Below, in pieces: positions 56,378-64,000 of a stretch of DNA of 64,000 bases. The position numbers were made by a program, and so were the translations under genes. This DNA comes from Brevibacterium daeguense (GTDB lineage: Bacteria > Actinomycetota > Actinomycetes > Actinomycetales > Brevibacteriaceae), in contig NZ_JAJTWW010000015.1 of NCBI RefSeq assembly GCF_021729135.1, positions 124,001 to 188,000 of the forward strand, in the 5' to 3' direction. Below the pieces are notes generated by a model. The model was not told where the DNA came from. It saw nothing but the letters and a program-made list of their open reading frames with translations, and made no database searches. The stretch's first letter is position 1. Each line of letters starts with the position of its first letter.

Positions 56378-57112
56378 ATGCAGATCACCGGCACCGCCCA
56401 CATGGCAGCCGACCCGCAGACGGCCTGGGACGCCTTCCACGACACCGGGGTGCTCCAGCGCACCATCCCGGGAGTGCAGACCTTCGAGGAGCTCGGCACA
56501 GGTCGCTATCTGGTGACCGTGAGCCTCGGCGTGGCCTCGATCAAGGGCAGCTACAAGGGCGAGGTCGCGTTCGCGCAGGAGGTCGAGCCGACGTCGTTCG
56601 TCCTGACCATGAAGGCCGCCGGCGGGGCGGGCACGATCGGGGCCGACATCTCGGTCGAACTGGCGGAGGGCTCCGACGCCGGCAGCGACGTCACGTGGTC
56701 GGCGGATGCCGTGGTCGGCGGCGCGATCGGCGGAGTCGGGCAGCGGATGCTCGGCGGCGTCGCCAAGCGGATGGCGACCAAGTTCTTCGCCGACATCGAC
56801 GCCGACATCGCCGGTGCCCGGAAGGTGCCGGCCGGTGCGCCGGTGGAGGGCGCCGAGGCGGTCGCCGGCCCGGCGGCCGAGCTGGGAGCCATCGCAGCGC
56901 CGGAAGGAGCCGGCGTCGTCAGTGACCGGGACGGCAGGGACGCGGCCGGGCGACCCGCCCTCGTCGATGCTGCAGCGTCTGCAGGCGGGGGCCCCGGTGC
57001 TGCTCTCGGCAGTGTGCCTGTGCTGCCCGCCGGATTCGCGCTCGGCGTGGTCCTGGGCGCCGGGATCGCGCTGGCCGGGGTCGCCGTCGGCGCCGCACTC
57101 GGCAGACGGTAG
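56378..57112 (+). CDS. coxG: CoxG family SRPBCC protein with C-terminal membrane anchor
   Basis: CoxG-type START/SRPBCC domain (residues 1-150, [35 protein letters not shown]) that in CO dehydrogenase systems recruits the enzyme to the membrane and quinone. An Ala/Pro/Gly-rich linker leads to a hydrophobic helix at 218-240 ([20 protein letters not shown]). This suggests that the hydroxylase passes electrons to the respiratory chain instead of O2. AAAGGGAG precedes the ATG. Confidence 0.9.
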   Translation: MQITGTAHMAADPQTAWDAFHDTGVLQRTIPGVQTFEELGTGRYLVTVSLGVASIKGSYKGEVAFAQEVEPTSFVLTMKAAGGAGTIGADISVELAEGSDAGSDVTWSADAVVGGAIGGVGQRMLGGVAKRMATKFFADIDADIAGARKVPAGAPVEGAEAVAGPAAELGAIAAPEGAGVVSDRDGRDAAGRPALVDAAASAGGGPGAALGSVPVLPAGFALGVVLGAGIALAGVAVGAALGRR

Positions 57113-57129
57113 CCGGCTCTGATCCGACG

Positions 57130-57181
57130 TGCGGTCACTTCTCGTCGAAATCAGCCGAATCTTCAACGAGAAGTCACCGCA
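57130..57181. repeat. palindrome between coxG and the barbiturase gene
   Basis: Sixteen-bp arms beginning TGCGGTCACTTCTCGT, one C-C mismatch, 20-nt loop. First ten bases are identical to the arm at 6151. No U tract, so it may not stop the operon. Confidence 0.8.
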
Positions 57182-57267
57182 AGATGCAGAACCCTCCTCC
57201 TGGTCCCGAACCCACCTCCGATCCCGAACCTGTCCCGAATCCCGTACCCCAATCGGAAGGAAACCCC

Positions 57268-58401
57268 ATGCCGGAGCCGATCGAAGTCCGCAAAGTCCCG
57301 CTCCACAGCGTCACCGACGCCTCGGAGCTCACCAAGCTCATCGACGACGGAGTCCTCGAAGCCGACCGAGTCATCGCCATCATCGGCAAGACCGAGGGCA
57401 ACGGCGGCGTCAACGACTACACCCGGATCATCGCCGACCGCGCCTTCCGCGAGGCGCTCGTGGCCAAGGGCGCGGCCAAGGACAAGGTCGACCAGATCCC
57501 GATCGTGTGGTCCGGCGGCACCGACGGCGTGATCAGCCCCCATGCAACGATCTTCGCCACCGTGGATCCGGAGTCGGTGGAGAAGACCGAGGACAAGCGG
57601 CTGTCGGTGGGCTTCGCGATGAGCGAGCCGATCCTGCCGGAGGAGATCGGCCGGATGGGCATGGTCGACAAGGTCGCCGAGGCGGTGAAGGTCGCCGCCG
57701 AGCGCGCCGGGATCTCCGACACCGCCGACGTCCACTACGTCCAGACCAAGACCCCGCTGCTGACCATCGACACCATCCGCGATGCCCGCTCCCGCGGCAA
57801 TGACGTGTTCACCGAGGACACGCTGACCTCGATGGACGTCTCCAACGGCACCACCGCGCTCGGGATCGCGAAGGCGCTCGGCGAGGAGACCGACCTCAGC
57901 GACGACGACATCATGCGCGAGCGCGGCAAGTACTCCGCGGTCGCGTCGTGCTCCTCGGGAGTCGAGCTCGACCGGGCTCAGGTGGTCGTCGTCGGCAATG
58001 CCGCCGGAGTGGGCGGACGCTACCGGATCGGCCACTCGGTGATGAAGCACGCTCTCGACGCCGACGGCATCTGGAACGCCATCAGGGACGCCGGCCTCGA
58101 TCTGCCGGAGCGGCCGCACCGGGACGATCTGCAGGGCCGACTCGTCAACGTGTTCCTCAAGTGCGAGGCGAGCCAGGACGGGCGCGTGCTCGGCCGGCGC
58201 AACGCCATGCTCGACGACTCCGACGTCCACTGGCACCGCCAGATCAAGGCCGCTGTCGGAGGTGTCACCGCCCAGGTGACCGGCGACCCGGCGGTGTTCG
58301 TCTCGGTGTCGGCGGCCCATCAGGGTCCCGACGGCGGCGGCCCGGTGGCGGCGATCGTCGACCTCGGCGACGACCCCACCGGATACACCTATCAGGAGTG
58401 A
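57268..58401 (+). CDS. barbiturase / cyanuric acid hydrolase family ring-opening amidohydrolase
   Basis: Opens the ring of barbiturate (to ureidomalonate) or cyanuric acid. The family folds as three repeated domains, each with a Lys-Ser pair: [28 protein letters not shown], then [19 protein letters not shown] and the last [18 protein letters not shown]-terminus [20 protein letters not shown] looks like actinobacterial barbiturase; 377 aa. ATG at 57268 has GGAAGGA, so the ATG 84 nt upstream is rejected. Neighbouring uracil permease, hydroxylase and PucR favour barbiturase over cyanuric acid hydrolase, which normally sits with biuret and allophanate hydrolases. Confidence 0.88.
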   Translation: MPEPIEVRKVPLHSVTDASELTKLIDDGVLEADRVIAIIGKTEGNGGVNDYTRIIADRAFREALVAKGAAKDKVDQIPIVWSGGTDGVISPHATIFATVDPESVEKTEDKRLSVGFAMSEPILPEEIGRMGMVDKVAEAVKVAAERAGISDTADVHYVQTKTPLLTIDTIRDARSRGNDVFTEDTLTSMDVSNGTTALGIAKALGEETDLSDDDIMRERGKYSAVASCSSGVELDRAQVVVVGNAAGVGGRYRIGHSVMKHALDADGIWNAIRDAGLDLPERPHRDDLQGRLVNVFLKCEASQDGRVLGRRNAMLDDSDVHWHRQIKAAVGGVTAQVTGDPAVFVSVSAAHQGPDGGGPVAAIVDLGDDPTGYTYQE

Positions 58402-58481
58402 TGCCCTGCCCGTGACTGTGCCGCCAGAGCACCGGCGGATCGGGGCCGGACCGTCATGGTCCGGCCCGATTGTCGAACCCC

Positions 58482-58495
58482 TAGAATTGGCGCCA
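58482..58495 (+). promoter_or_regulatory. -10 box of a leaderless trhO transcript
   Basis: TAGAAT at 58482-58487 ends 7 nt before the ATG and no Shine-Dalgarno is present, so transcription probably starts at or next to the start codon. No good -35 is seen. Confidence 0.45.
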
Positions 58496-59388
58496 TGTCC
58501 GTGCCCAAGATCGTGCTCTTCTATGTCTTCACCCCACTGCCCGACCCCGAGGCGATCCGCCTCTGGCAGCATGCGCTTGCCGAGGGCTGTGGCCTCACCG
58601 GCCGCATCATCGTGTCCGAGCACGGCATCAACGCCACCGTCGGCGGCGAGATCGACGACGTGAAGAAGTATGTGCGCGTCACCAAGAGCTACGCACCGTT
58701 CAAGACGGCCGACATCAAGTGGTCCAACGGCACCGGCGACGACTTCCCGCGACTGAGCGTCAAGGTCCGTCCCGAGCTCGTGACCTTCGGCGCCTCCGAC
58801 GAGATCACCGTCACCGAGGACGGGGTCCAGGGCGGCGGCGAGCACCTCAGGCCGGGTCAGCTTCACCGACTCGTCGAGGAGCGCGAGGACGTCGTCTTCT
58901 TCGACGGCCGCAACGCGATGGAAGCCCAGATCGGGAGGTTCAAGGACGCGATCGTGCCCGAGACGGGCACCACGCGCGACTTCCTCGCCGAGATCGAGTC
59001 CGGCAAGTACGACGATCTCAAGGACAAGCCGATCGTCACGTACTGCACCGGCGGCATCCGCTGCGAGGTGCTCAGCGTGCTCATGAAGAATCGGGGCTTC
59101 TCCGAGGTCTACCAGCTCGACGGCGGAATCGTCCGGTACGGGGAGTCGTTCGGCAACTCCGGTCTCTGGGAGGGGTCGCTCTACGTCTTCGACAAGCGCA
59201 TGCACATGGAGTTCGGCGAGGGCGCGGAGTCCCTGGGACGCTGCGTCTCCTGCAACACACCCACCCCGCTGTTCGCCAACTGCGCCGACGAGAGCTGCCG
59301 CCGCCAGTTCCTGCGCTGCGAGGACTGCACCGAAGCGGGCCGTCACCCTCACTGCGAGGAGTGCAGGAGCGCGGTGCAGTCGGCCTGA
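58495..59388 (+). CDS. trhO: tRNA uridine(34) hydroxylase (rhodanese-like)
   Basis: TrhO (UPF0176/YceA) hydroxylates the wobble uridine of certain tRNAs, the first step towards 5-carboxymethoxy- or methoxyuridine. N-terminal acylphosphatase-like domain ([19 protein letters not shown]), central rhodanese domain with active-site loop [11 protein letters not shown], and C-terminal Cys-rich part ([26 protein letters not shown]). 297 aa from the ATG at 58495; the upstream GTG adds 13 non-conserved residues. Confidence 0.93.
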   Translation: MSVPKIVLFYVFTPLPDPEAIRLWQHALAEGCGLTGRIIVSEHGINATVGGEIDDVKKYVRVTKSYAPFKTADIKWSNGTGDDFPRLSVKVRPELVTFGASDEITVTEDGVQGGGEHLRPGQLHRLVEEREDVVFFDGRNAMEAQIGRFKDAIVPETGTTRDFLAEIESGKYDDLKDKPIVTYCTGGIRCEVLSVLMKNRGFSEVYQLDGGIVRYGESFGNSGLWEGSLYVFDKRMHMEFGEGAESLGRCVSCNTPTPLFANCADESCRRQFLRCEDCTEAGRHPHCEECRSAVQSA

Positions 59389-59463
59389 GCCCCGCCCGGA
59401 CCGTGCGCCCAACGACCCCGTTCACCTGATGTTCGCCGAGGTGAAAGCGGCCATCCACCCGAA

Positions 59464-59492
59464 TTCGCGAGCGCCGGGGCCTGCACTATTCT
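59464..59492 (+). promoter_or_regulatory. candidate promoter of the Tad operon
   Basis: TATTCT (59487-59492) with a weak TTCGCG (59464-59469, 17-nt spacer). The ATG at 59500 would be at or near +1. An inverted repeat TTCACCT / AGGTGAA (59421-59445) lies just upstream and could bind a regulator. Confidence 0.4.
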
Positions 59493-59499
59493 GATGGCC

Positions 59500-60171
59500 A
59501 TGGCAGTCAAATCCCCCGAGTCCGAGGCTGTGCCGAAGACCCACAAACTCCCCGCCGCCGGCCGCGATCGACGCCCCCTGATGATGGCTCTCGCGATCGT
59601 CCTGATCCTGGTCGGCGCGATCGCCAGTGCGCTGATCGCATTCAGCGCCGGCAGCCGCAGCGACGTGCTCGTCGCCGTCCGCGACATCGAACCCGGACAG
59701 ACGATCAGCGAGGCCGACTTCACCACTGCCCGCGTCGGCACCGATGCCGCCGGCATCATCCCGGCGGATTCCCTGGAGAACTTCGTCGGCTCCCATGCGG
59801 TGTCGCTGATCCCGCAGGGCACGGTCGTCAACCAGAACATGTTCGTCTCCGGATCGGCGATCCCGTCCAACGGCGAGGTCGTCGGGCTCGTGCTCACCCC
59901 CACCCAGCGGCCCAGCGAACCCCTGGCCTCGGGCGATGTCGTCCGCCTCTACCAGGGCGCCGGTGTCGAGGCCGGCGGTGGGACCGGCCAGGTGCTCGTC
60001 GAATCCGCGCGGGTCGTCAGCGTCATCGACGCCGGCGGCAACCTCAGCGTCTCCGTGCTCATCGGCTCCGATCAGGCCGCGACGCTGGTCCCCTCGGCAG
60101 CGGCCGGCCAGGTCGCGGCGACGAAGCTCGCGCAGGGCACCCGCCCCGGCGTGGACTTCCTGAGTCAGTGA
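59500..60171 (+). CDS. SAF domain protein, CpaB/RcpC-like
   Basis: Flp/Tad pilus accessory protein: one membrane helix (about residues 28-50, LMMALAIVLILVGAIASALI) and an extracytoplasmic SAF domain (VLVAVRDIEPGQTISEADFT). CpaB/RcpC proteins are normally about 250-300 aa; this one has 223 and a short C-terminal part. The ATG at 59500 fits a leaderless start; an in-frame ATG six nt earlier is possible. First gene of the Tad operon. Confidence 0.8.
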   Translation: MAVKSPESEAVPKTHKLPAAGRDRRPLMMALAIVLILVGAIASALIAFSAGSRSDVLVAVRDIEPGQTISEADFTTARVGTDAAGIIPADSLENFVGSHAVSLIPQGTVVNQNMFVSGSAIPSNGEVVGLVLTPTQRPSEPLASGDVVRLYQGAGVEAGGGTGQVLVESARVVSVIDAGGNLSVSVLIGSDQAATLVPSAAAGQVAATKLAQGTRPGVDFLSQ

Positions 60172-60181
60172 GGCGCCCGCG

Positions 60182-61330
60182 ATGACTCTCATCTCACTGG
60201 CGTCGGCCAAGGGCGCGCCCGGAACCACCACGCTCGCCCTCCTCGCGGCGGCCCTGTGGCCGCGCACTTCATTCCTCGTCGATGCCGATATCCGCGGCGG
60301 CGACCTCGCCTACCGCATGCCCCTGGAGGTCGGCGGACCGGTCGACCCGGATCGCGGACTGATGTCCCTGATGCCGCTGGCGCGCAAGGAGCTGCCCCCG
60401 CAGGTCATCGCCGAGCACGCCCAGACGCTGCTCGGCGGGACCGAACTGATCGCCGGACTCTTCGAGCCCGAGCAGGCCACCGCTGTCCAGCAGCTGTGGC
60501 CGTCGATCGGCAGAGGCTTCGCCCAGGTCACCACTCACGACGTCATCGCCGACCTCGGCAGCCTGTGGGCTTCGGCGACCCACCTGCCGCTGGCGAAGGA
60601 GTCGGCCGCCCTCGTCTTCGTCATGCGCCCCCGCCCGGCCGACGTCATCCACACCCGCCGCCGGCTGGCCAAGCTCCGCTCCGCGCTGCCCGCGGCCACC
60701 CCGCGGTTCGGTGTGGTCGTGGTCGCCGAGGAGCGCGATGCACGCGACGCCGAGGGCGCCTTCGCCGCGCTGGGTGAGGACGTGCATCGCCACACCGAAT
60801 ACCTCGGCCACCTCGCGCTCGACCCCAAGGGCGTCGGGATGTTCGAGGGACAGGTGATCAACCGGCCCGAGCGGACCGTCCTCGTCCGCTCGGGACTGCC
60901 GATCGTCGAGCGGATCGCGCAGCTGGCCGACATCCGGATCGACCGCGCGGAGATGGTCGCCGCCGGGGCGATCCCCGAGCAGCGGGAGCCGCGCCGCCGG
61001 CGCCGGCCCAGGCGCAGCGGACAGCCGGAGGACGCCTCGGCCGGTGAGGTGGGCAGCAGGAGCAGCGGGACTGACCGGATCGAATCCCTGCTGGAACCCG
61101 CTTCCTCCCACCAGCACCAGGCCCAGCACCAGCCTCAGAGCATTGCCCAGCCCCAGCGCTTTGCCGAATTTCCCCAGCCCGCGGTCCAGCAACCGGCAGC
61201 GGCGGCGCACCCGGGGACGGTCCCGCAGCCCCCGCCCGCCCCGCCGGGACCGCCCATGCAGGCCCCGGCGACCGCCTCGGCGGCCGGCCCGGCACCGAGC
61301 AGTCGACGCGAGATGAGAGGTCGGCAGTGA
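60182..61330 (+). CDS. TadZ/CpaE-like ParA-family ATPase with Pro/Gln-rich tail
   Basis: MinD/ParA-like protein that places the Tad secretion machine. The deviant Walker A is SAKGAPGTTTLALL; a Lys in place is as in ParA proteins. The domain ends near residue 265. The remaining 115 residues are basic then Gln/His/Pro/Ala-rich (HQHQAQHQPQ), low complexity, which is not typical. Starts 10 nt after the SAF gene; the stop overlaps tadA by GTGA. Confidence 0.82.
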   Translation: MTLISLASAKGAPGTTTLALLAAALWPRTSFLVDADIRGGDLAYRMPLEVGGPVDPDRGLMSLMPLARKELPPQVIAEHAQTLLGGTELIAGLFEPEQATAVQQLWPSIGRGFAQVTTHDVIADLGSLWASATHLPLAKESAALVFVMRPRPADVIHTRRRLAKLRSALPAATPRFGVVVVAEERDARDAEGAFAALGEDVHRHTEYLGHLALDPKGVGMFEGQVINRPERTVLVRSGLPIVERIAQLADIRIDRAEMVAAGAIPEQREPRRRRRPRRSGQPEDASAGEVGSRSSGTDRIESLLEPASSHQHQAQHQPQSIAQPQRFAEFPQPAVQQPAAAAHPGTVPQPPPAPPGPPMQAPATASAAGPAPSSRREMRGRQ

Positions 61331-62628
61331 TCGAGAACCAGAATGAGCTCGTCCGCACCCTGCGCGGGCGGGTGGCGGACCGGCTCAACCAGCAGCGCCG
61401 CGCCGATGAGATGGCAGGACGGGCTGCGATGTCCTCGGAGGACGAGCGGCAGTTCGCCAGGTCGCTCATCATCCAGGTGCTCGAGGACTACGCCCGCGAG
61501 GAGATCTCCTCGGGCCGCACCCCGCTCACCCCCGAGGACGAGGCGGACGTCGCGAACGCGATCCACGCCGCCCTGTTCGGCGTCGGCCGGCTGCAGCCGC
61601 TGCTCGAGAACCCGGAAGTCGAGAACATCGACATCAACGGCTGCGACCAGGTGTTCGTCGGCTATGCCGACGGCAGCGAGCGGATGCACGACCCGGTCGC
61701 CGAGACCGACGAGGAACTCGTCGAATTGATCCAGATCCTCGCCTCGAACGTCGGCCTGTCCTCCCGCCCCTTCGACTCCGCGAACCCGCAGCTGGACCTG
61801 CGGCTGCCCGACGGGTCCCGCATGTCCGCGGTGATGGGCGTGTGCACGCGGCCCGCGATCAGCATTCGCCGCTCCCGCCTGGGCAAGGTGTTCCTGCGGG
61901 ACCTCGTCGCCTCCGGCACCATGAGCCTCGACGTCGCCGAGTTCCTGCAGGCGGCGGTCACGGCGCGCAAGAACATCATGATCGCCGGCGCCACCAACGC
62001 CGGCAAGACCACCATGCTCCGGGCGCTGGCCAACTGCATCCCGGCGCACGAGCGGCTCATCACCGTCGAGCGCGCGATGGAGCTCGGGCTGGAGAGCTTC
62101 GAGGACCTGCACCCCAACGTCGTCGCCTTCGAGGAGCGGCTGCCCAACTCCGAGGGCATGGGCGGAGTGTCGATGGCCGAGCTCGTGCGACGCTCGCTGC
62201 GCATGAACCCCTCCCGCGTGATCGTCGGTGAGGTGCTCGGCGACGAGATCGTCACCATGCTCAACGCGATGAGCCAGGGCAACGACGGCTCCCTGTCGAC
62301 GATCCACGCGAACTCCTCGATGGAGGTGTTCAACCGGATCGCGACCTACGCGCTGCAGGCGCAGGAGAACCTGCCGGTCGAGGCGACCCACATGCTCATC
62401 GCCGGCTCCATCAACTACGTCGTGTTCATGCGGCGCAAGGAGTTCCCCGACGGCACCCGGCGCGTGGTCGAGTCCATCCGCGAGGTCACCGGGATCGACG
62501 GCCGGGTGCTGTCGAGCGAGATCTTCGCGCCCGGGCCGGACGGGATGGCTGTCGCCCACGCCCCGATCGAGGCGGCCGACGACCTCGCCGCGCACGGCTA
62601 CGAGCCCGCCGTCGTCGGACGGTGGTGA
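61327..62628 (+). CDS. tadA: Tad pilus assembly ATPase TadA/CpaF
   Basis: Secretion ATPase (GspE/VirB11 family) powering Flp pilus assembly. N-terminal helical domain, then GVGRLQPLLENPEVENIDIN, Walker A GATNAGKTTMLRALAN, acidic ERAMELGLESFEDLHPNV, Walker B-like SRVIVGEVLGDE and the His box STIHANSS. 433 aa, normal. GTG start overlaps the previous stop. Confidence 0.95.
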   Translation: MIENQNELVRTLRGRVADRLNQQRRADEMAGRAAMSSEDERQFARSLIIQVLEDYAREEISSGRTPLTPEDEADVANAIHAALFGVGRLQPLLENPEVENIDINGCDQVFVGYADGSERMHDPVAETDEELVELIQILASNVGLSSRPFDSANPQLDLRLPDGSRMSAVMGVCTRPAISIRRSRLGKVFLRDLVASGTMSLDVAEFLQAAVTARKNIMIAGATNAGKTTMLRALANCIPAHERLITVERAMELGLESFEDLHPNVVAFEERLPNSEGMGGVSMAELVRRSLRMNPSRVIVGEVLGDEIVTMLNAMSQGNDGSLSTIHANSSMEVFNRIATYALQAQENLPVEATHMLIAGSINYVVFMRRKEFPDGTRRVVESIREVTGIDGRVLSSEIFAPGPDGMAVAHAPIEAADDLAAHGYEPAVVGRW

Positions 62629-62629
62629 C

Positions 62630-63508
62630 ATGATTCCGGGTCTGGAGGGCATCGGCTGGCAGGTGCCGGCCGCGCTCGGCACCGGCGCGCTGTTCGGCGG
62701 GGCGGTGTTCCTGCTCGTCGTCGCGTTCACCGGCTGGCCGCTGGGTCCCGTCGATCCGGCCAAGCCGGGCAGGCGGCGCCGGCGCGCGGTCGGGGCCCGC
62801 TCGCTGCAGAGCCGGCTGCTCTGGGCGGCAGCGGCATTCCTCGTCATCCTGGTGCTCACGCGCTGGCTCGTGCCCGCGGTCATCGCGGCGCTCATCGCCG
62901 CATTCTGGGATCAGCTGGTCGGCAACTCGAAGGTCGAGCGGCTGGCGATCCTGCGGCTCGAGGCGCTGGCCACGTGGACCGAATCCCTGCGCGACACCAT
63001 CGCCGGTGCCGTCGGCCTCGAGCAGGCGATCCCGGCCAGCGTCAGCGCCACCCCGCCGGTGATCCGTCCCCAGCTCAACCTGCTGGTCGACCGGCTGCGG
63101 GTGCGCGAGCCGCTGCCCGACGCGCTCCTGAAGTTCGCCGACGACCTCGACGATCCCAGTGCCGACATGATGGTGTCCGCCCTCGTCCTCAACGCCCGGC
63201 TGCGCGGGCCCGGCCTGCGCGATGTGCTGACCTCGCTGGCCGCCTCGACCCGCAACGAGCTCGACATGCGCCGACGGGTGGACGCCTCCCGAGCCGGAAT
63301 CCGGCGCAGCGTGCAGATCGTGCTGTTCATCGTCCTCGGCGTGATGGGCGGGATGACCCTGTTCAACCGGGACTACGTCGAGCCCTACAGCTCGCTGCTC
63401 GGCCAGATCGTGCTGCTCGTCGTCGCGGCGCTCATCATCGGCGGGCTGTGGTGGCTGCGCCAGCTCGGCCAGCCCGAGACCCGCGACCGGTTCCTGGTGA
63501 CGAAGTGA
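62630..63508 (+). CDS. tadB: TadB-like inner membrane protein (T2SSF)
   Basis: Type II secretion F-domain membrane protein. Helices at about 12-35, 60-85, 228-248 and 255-275 surround the cytoplasmic T2SSF domain (ALATWTESLRDTIAGAVGLE, LLKFADDLDDPSADMMVSAL). Starts 1 nt after tadA. 292 aa. Confidence 0.9.
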   Translation: MIPGLEGIGWQVPAALGTGALFGGAVFLLVVAFTGWPLGPVDPAKPGRRRRRAVGARSLQSRLLWAAAAFLVILVLTRWLVPAVIAALIAAFWDQLVGNSKVERLAILRLEALATWTESLRDTIAGAVGLEQAIPASVSATPPVIRPQLNLLVDRLRVREPLPDALLKFADDLDDPSADMMVSALVLNARLRGPGLRDVLTSLAASTRNELDMRRRVDASRAGIRRSVQIVLFIVLGVMGGMTLFNRDYVEPYSSLLGQIVLLVVAALIIGGLWWLRQLGQPETRDRFLVTK

Positions 63509-63582
63509 TGATGCCGGCTGGACGACGAGCGGCCGCTGCCGACGATCGGGCCCACGGCGCCGAGTGGGGGGAAGTGACGTGA
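63508..63582 (+). CDS. possible 24-codon coupling ORF between tadB and tadC
   Basis: ATG overlaps the tadB stop (TGATG) and the TGA stop overlaps the tadC GTG (GTGA). The peptide, MMPAGRRAAAADDRAHGAEW..., has no recognisable function; its translation could couple the two neighbours. The overlaps at both ends are suggestive but may be chance. Confidence 0.3.
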   Translation: MMPAGRRAAAADDRAHGAEWGEVT

Positions 63583-64000
63583 CCCTGTTCTGGACGATGG
63601 CGGCCGGCGGCCTGATGGGTCTCGGCGCGTACCTGCTGATCCGCGTGTTCTACCACCCCAAGCCCGGCGTCGCCTCGCTGGTGGCCCGGATCGACGCGGG
63701 CCAGAAGTCGATGCGCACCTCGGTGCTCACCGACCTCGAGAAGGCCGGCGATCAGGCGACGACCTGGTGGCAGCAGATCTTCGAGCAGGTCTCCGACGCG
63801 CTCGAATCCTGGGCTGCCGAGCGCGGCTGGACGCTGGGCGGGGTCGGCAAGGACCTCGCGATCATGTCGCAGTCGGTGGGCGGCTTCCTCGCCACCTCGG
63901 TGTTCACCGGCCTGTTCCTGTTCGTGCTGGCGCCGATCCTGTGGGGTCTGACTCAGCTGTTCGGGGTCGGCCTGCCCGGCGCGATCCCGGTGCTCGTCGC
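63579..64000 (+). CDS. tadC: TadC-like inner membrane protein, 3'-truncated
   Basis: Second T2SSF-type membrane subunit. The first 140 residues are in the window: N-terminal helix (FWTMAAGGLMGLGAYLLIRV), a soluble segment with LTDLEKAGDQATTWWQQIFE, and the next helix pair (TSVFTGLFLFVLAPILWGL). GTG start after GGGGGGAAGTGAC. The frame is open at the right edge. Confidence 0.8.
   Translation, partial: MTLFWTMAAGGLMGLGAYLLIRVFYHPKPGVASLVARIDAGQKSMRTSVLTDLEKAGDQATTWWQQIFEQVSDALESWAAERGWTLGGVGKDLAIMSQSVGGFLATSVFTGLFLFVLAPILWGLTQLFGVGLPGAIPVLV

Noticed and set aside
53774..57166. An 1130-codon open frame on the minus strand opposite coxL, coxG and the end of coxS
   Set aside because: Shadow of GC-rich third positions; composition His/Asp/Val-rich without family similarity, while the plus strand encodes clear enzymes.

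Overview
The window is a high-GC (about 70 % by eye), gene-dense stretch of an actinobacterial chromosome. GTG and TTG starts, 4-nt ATGA/GTGA gene overlaps, some near-leaderless promoters and the gene families fit Micrococcales; Brevibacteriaceae is a reasonable guess but the sequence alone does not prove it. I see no rRNA, tRNA, CRISPR array, phage or insertion sequence. Both ends cut genes: purA at the left, a Tad pilus membrane gene at the right.

Region 1 (1-30.7 kb) is mainly housekeeping, one-carbon and transport genes: purA; an NtaA/SnaA-type flavin monooxygenase divergent from an MHS-family transporter; RNase J; a leftward operon soxB-soxD-soxA::soxG-purU (heterotetrameric sarcosine oxidase with alpha and gamma fused, plus 10-formyl-THF hydrolase); a ComA-like phosphosulfolactate synthase behind a promoter with a perfect 26-bp palindrome; an LCP-like protein without membrane anchor; a 43-residue basic protein; a MmcQ/YjbR protein; oligopeptidase B; a BCCT transporter; purL; leucine-type dehydrogenase; FMN reductase; a PaaI thioesterase; a Kup potassium transporter; and a ZIP metal transporter.

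Region 2 (31.0-58.4 kb) looks like one catabolic locus for a cyclic ureide. It has hyuA-hyuB (ATP-dependent hydantoinase/oxoprolinase family), a carbamate kinase, a molybdenum-hydroxylase maturation set (MobA/MocA-like, MoxR/CoxD, CoxE, XdhC), an FdrA-DUF1116 fusion with DUF2877 (the E. coli FdrA/YlbE/YlbF set), a PucR regulator, a uracil-type NCS2 permease, the three subunits of a form II (non-CO) molybdenum hydroxylase, CoxG, and a barbiturase/cyanuric-acid-hydrolase-family enzyme. My reading is an oxidative pyrimidine pathway: uracil import, oxidation to barbiturate, ring opening to ureidomalonate, then a phosphorolytic carbamoyl transfer feeding carbamate kinase to make ATP, by analogy with oxalurate catabolism. 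A 4-kb block (DUF2695, XRE/MmyB regulator, DUF1330, MFS, AlkD-like) sits inside this locus and looks unrelated.

Region 3 (58.5-64 kb) has the tRNA hydroxylase TrhO and the start of a Tad/Flp pilus assembly operon (SAF-domain protein, TadZ/CpaE-like, TadA/CpaF, TadB, TadC).

Three sequence-scale patterns cut across the regions: short, locus-specific tandem arrays close to stop codons at eight genes; long intergenic palindromes, two of them sharing the arm TGCGGTCACT; and a strong excess of the 10-mer GGCGCCTCGG on both strands.
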